Origin: Pelobacter propionicus DSM 2379
GTDB taxonomy: Bacteria > Desulfobacterota > Desulfuromonadia > Geobacterales > Pseudopelobacteraceae
Assembly (NCBI RefSeq): GCF_000015045.1
Contig: NC_008607.1
Coordinates: 124,001-188,000, forward strand
DNA: 64,000 nucleotides
Reading direction: 5' to 3'
The stretch's first letter is position 1, and every line of letters starts with the position of its first letter. The notes beneath the pieces are model-generated. The model saw nothing but the letters and a program-made list of their open reading frames with translations. It did not search any database and was not told the DNA's origin. The position numbers were made by a program, and so were the translations under genes. Shown one piece after another: positions 15,653 through 24,261 of this stretch.

Positions 15653-18600
15653 CTATCTCCTCCTCTTTTGAACCGAAAACCCTTTCGAGGGTGACACTGT
15701 ACCAGCGTCTGCCGCAGTCGGTTTACTGCTATCTCTTCCTTTGAAAAATTCAGAGGGCATAATATTTTCATAAACATACCCTCGCGATGTATCCTTTGCG
15801 TTTGGTGACGCTACCTGCCCCCAAAAAACCAAGTCAGGGGCTACGGGAGATTGGTTTATTTTTTCCATTTCACTGCCCGCTGTTCCCATATTACCTTTCA
15901 CCGTATCCATATAACGCTGATATCCAGTTACATTGGGCACAGAAACACCCTGATGTGGATTGGCAGACATGATCTGTTGGCGAAGATTTGCCGGAGGACC
16001 GGCCGGCCGCGGCATTGCATGTTGGGTGTGATTCAAACTCGCTGTTGCCCCTGCAATAGTTCCCTGGACGCTCTCCCTGCTTGGCATAGTTGCGGTTGGC
16101 CCGGCAACAGCAGGAAGCCCCTCACCAGAGAGGCGCAAGCCGCGTTCCCCAATAAACTGGTTTTGCAGCTGCGATAATTGGCCTATTGAATCCTGAGTCC
16201 CCGCAGACGAAAGATTTTGAATATGATTTGCTGCCTTTACATCTCCCTCTATCCCACCTCCGAACTTATTACCCAACCAACTGACAAAACCCGCATCCAT
16301 CGACGTTTTTGATGCTCCAGACATTCGCACAGAGGACGTTCTCGCCTCTTCGAGCGTCTTGGTCCGCTGTTCAGAAGCTGATACTTGGTCGAGCGCGCTT
16401 TTCGTATTGGTAACCGCATGCGCCTCGCCAACTGACCGTTGGTTCTCAACGGACTTGTCGGTACTCCTCGCTGAAGACGTGCTGTCTTTCCAGGTTTCCC
16501 CAGCTTTTTGGGCAATCTGACGCGATTCATTATCGCCGAATGTCATGGTATAGACCTGGTTATCAGAAGTTTTGACAGAAACCGATTTTTCACTTCCCAT
16601 GCTACCGGTAACGCCTCCACCAGAACCAAGGAATTCAAGGGCTGCTTGGGCCTTTGCGACCACTTGTGACCACGCCCTACTACCTTTTTCGATTGTATTT
16701 CCGTGGCTATCTTTAATTGCATGCGCCTTGTCAACATTCTGTGAAATAGCTGTACCAATCGCTTTCGCAGTTTCATGCATACCCGACTTAACTGTTGAGG
16801 AGCGCTGAGCAAGCGAACTGAGGGCCGATCGAGTCGACGTGTTTGAAAGCGCATCCATAATATTCGATCCAGCGCTCTGGAGGTGGCTGGCGGTTTCAGC
16901 ACGCGAATCCGCAATACGCGATGTATATCCCTGCTCCTCAGCAGCAGATAGATCAAAGCTCTGATTGAATCCTGTCACTGCCTGCAAATTGCCATTCGAC
17001 CCCCAGGTCATTCTCATTGAACCCTTTTCGCCAGTAGTAGTCACGTCGTTACCGGTAACAACCTGCGCCATATTGAATCCACCAACGTTGCCGATGGAGT
17101 TCCCCTTCATACCGTCAATTGTCTTCCCGGCAAAAAAGGCATCTGCGGCCTGATCACCACTCCATCCGTTCTGGGCGGCCTGGGCCTGCAAACCTTGCAT
17201 TGTCGTATTGAATGCCCCGGGGTTCATCTTGAACATGCTCTGAATTCCCCTTAATGCTGAGTTCTGCATGCCCATCTGCCGGCCGATCTGCATACCGGTC
17301 TCCCAGTTTCCTACAGCACCCATATTGCCGGAAGTTTCCATCTGTCCCATCCCGGTCTGCAGACCATAGTAGTTGGGTATGCCTCCTGACTCAAAAACGC
17401 CTCCACTTGATTTAAGCCCATTCGAAGTGCTTCCTACCATATTTCCGTAAGCACCCTCTTCCCTGATAGCCATTGGTGAACTCGCCCATGCTGCCGTAGG
17501 AGCTCCAGCTGCAGACAGGCCTGTCACGGCTTGAGATTGGCCTACTATGTCCTCGGTGCGGCTTGCACCAATTCCACCCGCTGCGGCAATATGCCCCTGG
17601 AGGCTACTACCCATCTGAGTGATTGCATTTCCACCAAATTTAACTAACATACCGGTGAGCGCAGTCGACAGCACCAGGCCACTCATTCGCAGAGTCCCAA
17701 ACATGGCCAAGGCTTTTACCGACGCATTGGGAAAGAAATACAGAGCATCGAGACCCAGACCCTCATTCCTCACCTGACTGAAAACGCTATTTGCATACTC
17801 CATCGCAAATCCATGCAATATGGCATCAACCACGCCCCATGCCGTTAACCAGATGAAGAAACCAAACAAGATCGATGCAATTTTGCCCGACATCGGTGTA
17901 GGAAGAAAAATAATCAGTATCGGAATAAGAGCGATAGCAACAGCAGTCAAAACACCACGCAGAACCGGATAGTATTCATTGAATGACTTCATGGAACCGG
18001 AAACGTTTGTGAGGAATTGATAATTGCTTACTACTTGAGTGTTGCCGCTTTGGTAAGAGCTGTCTAGGCGGTTTTTGATAAATACCTGCTTTACAAATTC
18101 ATCAAGGGTAAGCGCTGAAAGACCAACAGTATCTTTTGCGTCTGTTACAGCCTGTTTGCATTGATTAAACTGTGCAGCATCAGATACATCATATCCCAAT
18201 TCAGTGCATACAGTTTCCATGTTGCCAGATAGTTCGGCAGGTGTCATATCAGCAACAATGGCTGTCCATGCATCAGTGCAATTTAGCGAATCGCCTTGAG
18301 AGTCGGTTGGTGATAAGTACAAAGTGTATATTGCAGGATTAGCTGCTTTTACGAGACTTGTTGAGAAGCTAGCAGGAGTGCGGCGCAATTCATCAATTGT
18401 CAGGTTAGATGCAGGATTATTGACAGCAAAGGTTACACAGTCTTTTAAATAATAATTCAGGTTTTGTTCAAGATATATGTTTGTCTTTGAAGATAATGGT
18501 CTGGTCGTAAGAGCATATAGTCCCAGAAAGCCTTTCCCGCCTGCTTGGGTTTGATATGAACCAATTGACCCAGAGGTAGAGACAATTTCAATAAGACCTC

Positions 18601-19027
18601 TTTCAATCAAATTGAATGTTCCTGCTACAAGAACAACTCCTTCTGGAACCTGAGTCACAAGCTCTGTTTTATTCATTACTTCGTCATAAACCTGCAAACT
18701 GCCCTTTGGGACGAAAAACGCAATGTACATGACAATTCCGATCGCCATAGGAACAGACCATCCCAGTATGCTTGTCTGGCCGCCGGATGCGATTTTCGTA
18801 TACACGGCTAAGCCAGTAAAGACTGCCGCCGAGATAATTACTGTATAAAACAAAGACTGATAACTGTTGTTTCCGAATATTGTAGCAATGAGCTTAAAAG
18901 CAGATACAACAGGCCCGAAACTTCCATAGCAGTAATATTCCATGGTTGTTGCCAAAGCAAGTGACGGTACTAAGCTTATTGCTACAAGTAAAGTCAGAAT
19001 AACAAATGTTTTGTTTTTGAGTCTCAT
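15653..19027 (-). CDS. traG: TraG, F-type mating-pair stabilisation / T4SS inner-membrane protein (1124 aa)
   Basis: The N-terminal 480 residues hold a signal-like segment and several membrane helices (LFYTVIISAAVFTGLAVYTK, MAIGIVMYIAFFVP, GVLTAVAIALIPILIIFLPT, ILFGFFIWLTAWGVVDAI), matching the TraG N-terminal domain. The remaining 640 residues are Ser/Gly/Gln/Ala-rich, low in hydrophobics and periplasmic. In F, TraG supports pilus assembly and, through its periplasmic part, mating-pair stabilisation and entry exclusion. It is longer than the 938-aa F protein. It follows the 246-aa membrane protein in the operon behind box copy 2. Confidence 0.88.
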   Translation of the reverse strand: MRLKNKTFVILTLLVAISLVPSLALATTMEYYCYGSFGPVVSAFKLIATIFGNNSYQSLFYTVIISAAVFTGLAVYTKIASGGQTSILGWSVPMAIGIVMYIAFFVPKGSLQVYDEVMNKTELVTQVPEGVVLVAGTFNLIERGLIEIVSTSGSIGSYQTQAGGKGFLGLYALTTRPLSSKTNIYLEQNLNYYLKDCVTFAVNNPASNLTIDELRRTPASFSTSLVKAANPAIYTLYLSPTDSQGDSLNCTDAWTAIVADMTPAELSGNMETVCTELGYDVSDAAQFNQCKQAVTDAKDTVGLSALTLDEFVKQVFIKNRLDSSYQSGNTQVVSNYQFLTNVSGSMKSFNEYYPVLRGVLTAVAIALIPILIIFLPTPMSGKIASILFGFFIWLTAWGVVDAILHGFAMEYANSVFSQVRNEGLGLDALYFFPNASVKALAMFGTLRMSGLVLSTALTGMLVKFGGNAITQMGSSLQGHIAAAGGIGASRTEDIVGQSQAVTGLSAAGAPTAAWASSPMAIREEGAYGNMVGSTSNGLKSSGGVFESGGIPNYYGLQTGMGQMETSGNMGAVGNWETGMQIGRQMGMQNSALRGIQSMFKMNPGAFNTTMQGLQAQAAQNGWSGDQAADAFFAGKTIDGMKGNSIGNVGGFNMAQVVTGNDVTTTGEKGSMRMTWGSNGNLQAVTGFNQSFDLSAAEEQGYTSRIADSRAETASHLQSAGSNIMDALSNTSTRSALSSLAQRSSTVKSGMHETAKAIGTAISQNVDKAHAIKDSHGNTIEKGSRAWSQVVAKAQAALEFLGSGGGVTGSMGSEKSVSVKTSDNQVYTMTFGDNESRQIAQKAGETWKDSTSSARSTDKSVENQRSVGEAHAVTNTKSALDQVSASEQRTKTLEEARTSSVRMSGASKTSMDAGFVSWLGNKFGGGIEGDVKAANHIQNLSSAGTQDSIGQLSQLQNQFIGERGLRLSGEGLPAVAGPTATMPSRESVQGTIAGATASLNHTQHAMPRPAGPPANLRQQIMSANPHQGVSVPNVTGYQRYMDTVKGNMGTAGSEMEKINQSPVAPDLVFWGQVASPNAKDTSRGYVYENIMPSEFFKGRDSSKPTAADAGTVSPSKGFSVQKRRR

Positions 19028-19046
19028 TCAAACGCTCCGTTTGCTA

Positions 19047-19787
19047 TCAGAAAGCTTTTGTTTCAAGTTTAATTGCACCAGCCTTCACAAGGCGCTTGTT
19101 TCTCAGAGATGCCCAATAGTATGCCCCAAATGGAATCAAGACAAATATTAGTGTTGAGATGACAACAAAGTTCGACGATGTTAAGAATATTGATTTGAAA
19201 CCAAGCAACCATGAATATACATTAGATACTTGTTCTGATGTCATTTTCATATAGTAGAACTTAGACGTAATCCACAAAACATTTTTTTCTGTAAATACAA
19301 AGAAATATATAGAGTTGAATATGATGTAAATCAGTACGACCTTGATGAATGCCCCGAACAACATACCTCCTAACAGGTTGCGTACCATTGATTTTGTATA
19401 CTCACCGATATAGGAAGTTGCAGATTTGGCAATAAAGGCCGCATACCCCAGACTGAAGCATAAGGCCAACAACAAAGCAGACAGCTGATCAAAGAAGCAT
19501 GGATTTGAGTTCCCAAAAATCGGGATATAGCGTTCAATGGCGCCGATCGCCACAGGAGTCAGCAATGCTGAGATTACCCCCGAAATAAACGAGGAGCGAA
19601 ATCCGACTTCCATAAACTCAATTCGCTGTTTGGTTGTAAGAAACCTAGAGTTGATCATGCAGCCGCCAAGCTCATTGGCGAACTGCTGGTCAATGTATGA
19701 AATGGCTTCAAGAAGGCCTTTGGGATGAATTTCTGATCCCGCCGGCAACGGCATGATATCGGGTTGGCTTGAATTATCTTTCGCCAT
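19047..19787 (-). CDS. T4SS-operon membrane protein (246 aa, about 4 TM)
   Basis: Integral membrane protein. A cytoplasmic leader of about 50 residues is followed by hydrophobic segments near residues 75-95, 105-130, 150-175 and 210-232 (for example LSALLLALCFSLGYAAFIA and FVVISTLIFVLIPFGAYYW). I recognise no F homologue by sequence. It sits between the 92-aa membrane protein and TraG in the box-2 operon, so it is probably a transfer-channel or pilus component specific to this system. Confidence 0.7.
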   Translation of the reverse strand: MAKDNSSQPDIMPLPAGSEIHPKGLLEAISYIDQQFANELGGCMINSRFLTTKQRIEFMEVGFRSSFISGVISALLTPVAIGAIERYIPIFGNSNPCFFDQLSALLLALCFSLGYAAFIAKSATSYIGEYTKSMVRNLLGGMLFGAFIKVVLIYIIFNSIYFFVFTEKNVLWITSKFYYMKMTSEQVSNVYSWLLGFKSIFLTSSNFVVISTLIFVLIPFGAYYWASLRNKRLVKAGAIKLETKAF

Positions 19788-19795
19788 GCGTCACC

Positions 19796-20074
19796 TCACC
19801 AGCGTATTGAACTGGCCATGCCGATTACACCAGACCCATAAGCCACACATGCAGCAAGGACGATGCAGACCGCCGCCAATGTTGGGTTTCTCTGTCGAAC
19901 ACCGACATAAAACGCCATGCACAGCAACACGTAGAAAAAAAATCTTGCCCAAAACCCAAGCAGAATCGTTGAGAAGATTTTTTGCCAAAAAGCTGTGTAG
20001 TCTTCCGGCTTCATGTAATGCAAAGGATTCAGCTTTTCGATTACAGAACTGTTATGCGAGAGCTCTTGCGGCAT
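19796..20074 (-). CDS. T4SS-operon small membrane protein (92 aa)
   Basis: Two hydrophobic helices (ILLGFWARFFFYVLLCMAFY and AAVCIVLAACVAYGSGVI) follow a 35-residue hydrophilic N-terminus. It may play the part of F TrbE or TraQ, small membrane proteins acting in pilin insertion or assembly, but no sequence motif supports either. It is located eight bases upstream of the 246-aa membrane protein and downstream of the TraF-type peptidase. Confidence 0.65.
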   Translation of the reverse strand: MPQELSHNSSVIEKLNPLHYMKPEDYTAFWQKIFSTILLGFWARFFFYVLLCMAFYVGVRQRNPTLAAVCIVLAACVAYGSGVIGMASSIRW

Positions 20075-20093
20075 ACAACCTCCACTATTTTGT

Positions 20094-20585
20094 TCAAAAT
20101 ACTGGGTGAGCTTTTTTCAAAACTTTGCTTTTCGGCAAAAATCCGTAGTACCTGCCATCGTATGAATCTTTATGGTCACCCATCGGTAAGAACATTCCCG
20201 GAGGAACTGGACCGTTCCAGACGAAGTTGACAAGCTTTTTTCCATTCAGAGCCTTATCTTTTGCTCGACCAATAAATGCATTGTTACAGTAAAGCTCTTT
20301 TTTTTCATTTACTGTAAGCACATCACCTTCGTCGCATTTCACCAGTTTTATCATTGTTTGCTCTATAAACTGTGTTGCAACGTCGCTGTGCCTAAAAAGA
20401 ACGTAGTCGCCGTACTTTATCTTTGCAGTGTCTTTATCAAGCCAATACAGTCTGTGGCTCAGAGATTTGGTGATGCTCACAACAAAGAATCGAGGAAAGG
20501 TTAAGCTGAAAAATACAGCGAGTACAGATAAAGAAACTATTAGAATTACACGTTGTCGCGAATCAAGGTTTGATAATCGGAACAT
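20094..20585 (-). CDS. traF: TraF-type S26 signal peptidase (163 aa)
   Basis: Membrane-bound serine protease of the S26C (IncP TraF / leader peptidase) type, expected to process the pilin. The N-terminal membrane anchor is VILIVSLSVLAVFFSLTF. The nucleophile Ser is in ITKSLSHRLYWL, the general-base Lys in MIKLVKCDEGD, and the box E motif is PMGDHKDSYDGRYYGFL. All catalytic elements are present. The start overlaps the end of TrbI by 23 bases. F itself lacks this gene, but many F-like mobile systems have it. This is not the thioredoxin-like TraF at 52472. Confidence 0.88.
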   Translation of the reverse strand: MFRLSNLDSRQRVILIVSLSVLAVFFSLTFPRFFVVSITKSLSHRLYWLDKDTAKIKYGDYVLFRHSDVATQFIEQTMIKLVKCDEGDVLTVNEKKELYCNNAFIGRAKDKALNGKKLVNFVWNGPVPPGMFLPMGDHKDSYDGRYYGFLPKSKVLKKAHPVF

Positions 20586-20955
20586 TCTTCACCACCAAGT
20601 CCCCCATGAGCACCACCTTGTTCTTGGGTATAGAAGATACGGCGAGTTCGAGCTTATCCATCTCACGCTTTAAGCCCGCGTCATCAAGCCTTCCAGCGAT
20701 ATAATCAGCCTTCTTCTCTTCCACAAACGACTTGATATCGATGGCCACCACCTTCTGTGCCAGGTAGTGATCGTATCCCCAGATCGATGCTGCAGACGAC
20801 ACAAGGCTCACTACCAGAGCCAGCACAATGGCTCCGGACTTAGTCACATAACTCGGTGGCGCCGAGGGCGGGACCGACGGAAGACCGGGGGGCACCGGCG
20901 CATGATTCATGATTGGCGTTGTTGTTTCCAAAATGGGCTGAGCTTGTCCTGTCAT
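20563..20955 (-). CDS. trbI: TrbI, F-type T4SS protein (130 aa)
   Basis: Single-pass protein: a Pro-rich cytoplasmic N-terminus of about 38 residues, one membrane helix (GAIVLALVVSLVSSAASIWG) and a periplasmic domain ending in KVVLMGDLVVKNVPIIKP. This matches the F-type TrbI family, which influences pilus outgrowth and retraction. It is first in the operon behind box copy 2, whose -10-like hexamer lies about 60 bases upstream. Confidence 0.8.
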   Translation of the reverse strand: MTGQAQPILETTTPIMNHAPVPPGLPSVPPSAPPSYVTKSGAIVLALVVSLVSSAASIWGYDHYLAQKVVAIDIKSFVEEKKADYIAGRLDDAGLKREMDKLELAVSSIPKNKVVLMGDLVVKNVPIIKP

Positions 20956-21020
20956 ATTTCCTCCAGTATCGTGAAATTATGAAGGGAGGCATTTTGACGC
21001 AAATATCCCCTCTACCCTAA

Positions 21021-21058
21021 TATCTGGCAGGGACTTAGATTATTTGGTGCAATTAAAT
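21021..21058 (-). promoter_or_regulatory. transfer-regulon box, copy 2
   Basis: Differs from copies 1, 3 and 4 at one position (CCCTGCC for CCTTGCC on the minus strand). It is followed by TATTAG as a candidate -10 and GTAGAGGGGAT as the probable start region. It drives trbI to traG. Confidence 0.82.
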
Positions 21059-21155
21059 CTCTATATGACGAATGAACAGCAGGACAACCAGGTGCTTGTT
21101 GTGGCAAGGCATTGAAATAATAAGAGAAGGAAGGAAATTGCACTGGGAGAGAATT

Positions 21156-21198
21156 ATTGCTGGATCTGACCACTCTATCTGGAAACAGATCCAGCAAT
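21156..21198 (-). terminator. 13-bp inverted repeat spanning the trbC stop
   Basis: ATTGCTGGATCTG (21156-21168) and its exact complement (21186-21198) enclose 17 bases that contain the trbC stop codon. In the transcript this gives a strong hairpin at the 3' end of the traA-trbC operon. No T-run follows, so it may be a 3'-end processing barrier rather than a classic terminator. Confidence 0.45.
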
Positions 21199-22158
21199 CT
21201 TGCTCAAATTGTATTCAAGCGAGGCGTCACCATACGCAACCGCAAAGGATCCGACCACAACATCATCATTACCTTCGCTCTGCTCAGGCAAATTAACCTT
21301 TACTCCTTTTGCATATACAGTGGCCGGCACTTCCCGGATTCCATATCGCCGAAAAAGTATCGGATCGATCAGCACATTGGTATTCACCATATCACATTGC
21401 TCACCGGCCGCCAGATTACACGTTGCAGACCTCTTCAACACGTCGGCAACGAAACTTGTTGTCGGCCCTATCTTCTGCATGCCACCAATGAACCCCCTCA
21501 TCACTAAAACAACCTTTTTGGGGTCATTGTATTGGCCAGCCGACACCGCATAATTACGAATCGTTTCCATGGGCATTGAAGACGAAATAAAAACGTAGAT
21601 GCGCTCATCATCCTGCAGGCGAGCCCGCTTTGGAGACTCCTGTTTGGCGAGCGCCTTGACTTGCTTCGCCCCCCCCCTGTCGGCAGGGATCGCCTCCAAC
21701 TGTTCATGGAACATCTCCCTCTTTATCCTCGCCGTTTCTCTGGCGAGTTTTGCCTGGTATTCAGGGGACCTGTAAACGGCTATCGTCTCAGCTGCTTTCG
21801 CCTGCATTTCCTTCTCAAAAGCGTTTTTGGGCAAAACCATGGACTTTGCCATCTCCTTCGCCTTCACCATAGTTCCCACTAGATCAGGCATAGACATTGG
21901 CTGAACAGTTTGTCTCTTCCATACTGCCCCATCCCGTAAAACCGTGACCTCTCCATCAAGGTCCACAAAAACCCGGCCTGGCCTCCCCTGACACCGACCC
22001 ATAGCAGCGAGCTGAATAGTCTTTGCGGGCTTGTCCATTGTCTTGACCATGTAACATTCATCAGGGGTCTCAATAAAGCCTGCCGCACCAGCCAAGGTGG
22101 GTACAAGCGTGAGAGCAAAAACCATTATTGATCTGTTAAGTTGTACGCGACGCAGCAC
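21175..22158 (-). CDS. trbC: TrbC, F-type pilus assembly protein (327 aa)
   Basis: Periplasmic thioredoxin-fold-like assembly factor. After the signal peptide (IMVFALTLVPTLAGA), the C-terminal half has the TrbC family run YVFISSSMPMETIRNYAV, then VVLVMRGFIGG and VLIDPILFRRYGIREVPATV. The N-terminal 160 residues are a helical extension. I start at GTG 22158, which has AAGGAGG five bases upstream. The N-terminus overlaps the traU 3' end by 34 bases, so translation is coupled. It is last in the pilus operon. Confidence 0.88.
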   Translation of the reverse strand: MLRRVQLNRSIMVFALTLVPTLAGAAGFIETPDECYMVKTMDKPAKTIQLAAMGRCQGRPGRVFVDLDGEVTVLRDGAVWKRQTVQPMSMPDLVGTMVKAKEMAKSMVLPKNAFEKEMQAKAAETIAVYRSPEYQAKLARETARIKREMFHEQLEAIPADRGGAKQVKALAKQESPKRARLQDDERIYVFISSSMPMETIRNYAVSAGQYNDPKKVVLVMRGFIGGMQKIGPTTSFVADVLKRSATCNLAAGEQCDMVNTNVLIDPILFRRYGIREVPATVYAKGVKVNLPEQSEGNDDVVVGSFAVAYGDASLEYNLSKIAGSVSR

Positions 22159-23114
22159 ACCCGCCTCCTTGTTGCTACCCACAGAAACTCATCAACTTTT
22201 CCTGCACCGCCAACAATCGGGTTTTTGCCAGGGCCCCAAAGAAGTGCAGTCCTTCCTATCGGTACACACTGATTGCCGACTACCGGCCGAGCAATCTGAA
22301 ATTTATAGTGAGACTTAACCATGAACGGAGTCAAAACACCTCTACTCGAACACTCGTCAATTCCCGTGTCCCACAAGGCGCCTTCCCTCCCGAGCTTGAA
22401 AATCATCCTGGACGCAGTAGCAGCAGCAGCCGTCACAGGATCGTCAATTACAGTTGTACCGGTCAGTGGATATGACGAGCCCCACGATCCGAAGCACCAA
22501 AACAGCGAGTCAATGGGATAGCCCGCACCCGCCGCAACAGCATCAGATATGCATGACATCTGGGTTACCGGGTTTCCGAACGCAAGAGCTTCTGGATTGA
22601 TCAGCATGGCCAGAAGATCTTCAGACCACATATCATCAACTTCTGTCATGTAGGCAAGGTCAAAGGAATCCTGTTCCAAACATGGCATATCAAGGAAAAG
22701 CCCCACAATTCCATACACGGGAAACGTGTACTGATGCACATGATGAAACGACTCACGAACATGTTGACCTGTTGCTCCGCGTGTATCCCCTGCGTTATAG
22801 CCTGGAGACGTATTGTTCAATTTTGTTCCCAACGCAGGAAAATAATAGGGAGTCTTCACCGATTCAATCAGCCAAGCATGCTCATTGAATGAGGCAGTTA
22901 CCCCTATCCTTACGCCGCTGGTCCCGACGCAAGTACAGACTGGTGTTGTCACATTTCCCGCCGCCGGCTCCCCAGCATCTCCCCAGGAAACCCCACCTGT
23001 TGTCATAGGAAACATGCAGCGCCAACAAACATCCGTTACTGGATTAATAACTCCGGCAAACGAATTTGCCGCGGCACAAAGCAACAAGATCGCAAAAACC
23101 ACTATTCTGGTCAT
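22125..23114 (-). CDS. traU: TraU, F-type pilus assembly protein (329 aa)
   Basis: Secreted Cys-rich protein. The signal peptide (RIVVFAILLLCAAANSFA) is followed by VTDVCWRCMFPM, a TraU hallmark, and many paired Cys (VCTC, CRVC-like clusters, ARRRVCCVAYNLTD). The C-terminal GPVVGNQCVPIG-like segment also fits. TraU works with TraW and TrbC in the periplasm for pilus assembly and DNA transfer. ATG at 23114 has AAGGA ahead and is preferred to the upstream frame extension. Confidence 0.9.
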   Translation of the reverse strand: MTRIVVFAILLLCAAANSFAGVINPVTDVCWRCMFPMTTGGVSWGDAGEPAAGNVTTPVCTCVGTSGVRIGVTASFNEHAWLIESVKTPYYFPALGTKLNNTSPGYNAGDTRGATGQHVRESFHHVHQYTFPVYGIVGLFLDMPCLEQDSFDLAYMTEVDDMWSEDLLAMLINPEALAFGNPVTQMSCISDAVAAGAGYPIDSLFWCFGSWGSSYPLTGTTVIDDPVTAAAATASRMIFKLGREGALWDTGIDECSSRGVLTPFMVKSHYKFQIARPVVGNQCVPIGRTALLWGPGKNPIVGGAGKVDEFLWVATRRRVCCVAYNLTDQ

Positions 23115-23659
23115 TTGTTCAGATCCTTTTGGTTTTCCCACTCTTCCCTGGTCATAATATTGAACGGTTTATTATTGTCGCTCACGCATATGACCTTTAC
23201 ACCGTTAGGTCCGTGATACTCAGCAACAACCCGTTTTCCATCACGCCACGCTTCAATATTCTTTTTGACAACGACTTCTCCGCCATCGCCAAAATCGCCC
23301 CCTATCAATCGTGGGACTGTTTTTGCATACGTTTCCGTGTAATCACGAGAAATTTGTGGTGTATTCTCAACCGTCAACAGCACACCATTCTTTTTTCGAG
23401 GAATCCATTTCTCCAAATACATTGGCGATGAAAGCAAGTGGTTCATGATTCCAGGAGATATTACCCCTGTTTTTGGCTTTCCTACTTTCGAAACGACATC
23501 TGCTGCCATTGCCGCAACACCTAGATACCCGGCATAAGGAACCCCAGCCAAACTGTTAATGCTTGAAACAGTCCTTGCATCTTGATAGCGTGTTGTGTTT
23601 CCAGCACAACCAGAAACCAGAGCAACAAGAGCAGAATACGCAATGAATTTCTTAAGCAT
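23111..23659 (-). CDS. lipoprotein of the pilus operon (182 aa)
   Basis: The lipobox LVALVSGCAG near residue 18 predicts a lipid-anchored periplasmic protein. The remainder has AGVPYAGYLGVAAMAADV and then a beta-rich half. No F gene matches. It lies between traW and traU and overlaps both ends by a few bases, so it probably belongs to the assembly machinery, perhaps partnering TraU. ATG at 23659 is used instead of the preceding TTG. Confidence 0.7.
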   Translation of the reverse strand: MLKKFIAYSALVALVSGCAGNTTRYQDARTVSSINSLAGVPYAGYLGVAAMAADVVSKVGKPKTGVISPGIMNHLLSSPMYLEKWIPRKKNGVLLTVENTPQISRDYTETYAKTVPRLIGGDFGDGGEVVVKKNIEAWRDGKRVVAEYHGPNGVKVICVSDNNKPFNIMTREEWENQKDLNK

Positions 23660-24261
23660 CAATCCTTCCCTCCATTAATAAAGATCTCTTCCACCTCCAT
23701 GCATCTTCCACTTGCTTTTACCACGGATGGGACCGATCTAAGCTGAAAACGTGCCACCAGTGGTTTTGTTGCGTAATAAACAGGTCTAGCGAGATCTTTT
23801 GAAGTAGATATCGCATCACCTTGGGTTAAGAATAAAGATACATTGATCTTGTTTTTTAAACTAGAAGACTTGAACCATCTGACCTGTTTAGGATCATCGC
23901 CATTAATAACTACGAGAGTTTTCTCAAATGATATAAAGTCTAGCGGATTGAAGGTATATCCTTTCGGGTACAGAAGTTCTCCTTTATTATTTAAAATATC
24001 TGATTCGACGGTATAGCTCATATCAACCAGAAATTTGCTTGCACCTCTAGCTCTAGGAAGCTCAATTAAATTGCTAGGACGGTATTTATTCGGTTTTATT
24101 GACTGTATATGTTTTTTCCAATCAGCTTTTTGTACACGCTCTTCAAGTTCTTCTAGTGCGTCTCTTTCTGATATTTGGTATGTCATGCCAGTAACTATTT
24201 CACTACCAATGGCATTACAGGTATGAGCGATTATTATCGCAGCAAACAGTAAATGTTTCAC
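23659..24261 (-). CDS. traW: TraW, F-type pilus assembly protein (200 aa)
   Basis: Periplasmic protein with a signal peptide (KHLLFAAIIIAHTCNA). The TraW family run includes ALEELEERVQ, the central YPKGYTFNPLDFISFEKTLV and VINGDDPKQVRWFKS. The family cooperates with TrbC in building the pilus channel. It overlaps traN at its 5' end (24258-24261) and the lipoprotein gene at its 3' end. Short coupling overlaps of this kind run through most of this operon. Confidence 0.88.
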   Translation of the reverse strand: MKHLLFAAIIIAHTCNAIGSEIVTGMTYQISERDALEELEERVQKADWKKHIQSIKPNKYRPSNLIELPRARGASKFLVDMSYTVESDILNNKGELLYPKGYTFNPLDFISFEKTLVVINGDDPKQVRWFKSSSLKNKINVSLFLTQGDAISTSKDLARPVYYATKPLVARFQLRSVPSVVKASGRCMEVEEIFINGGKD

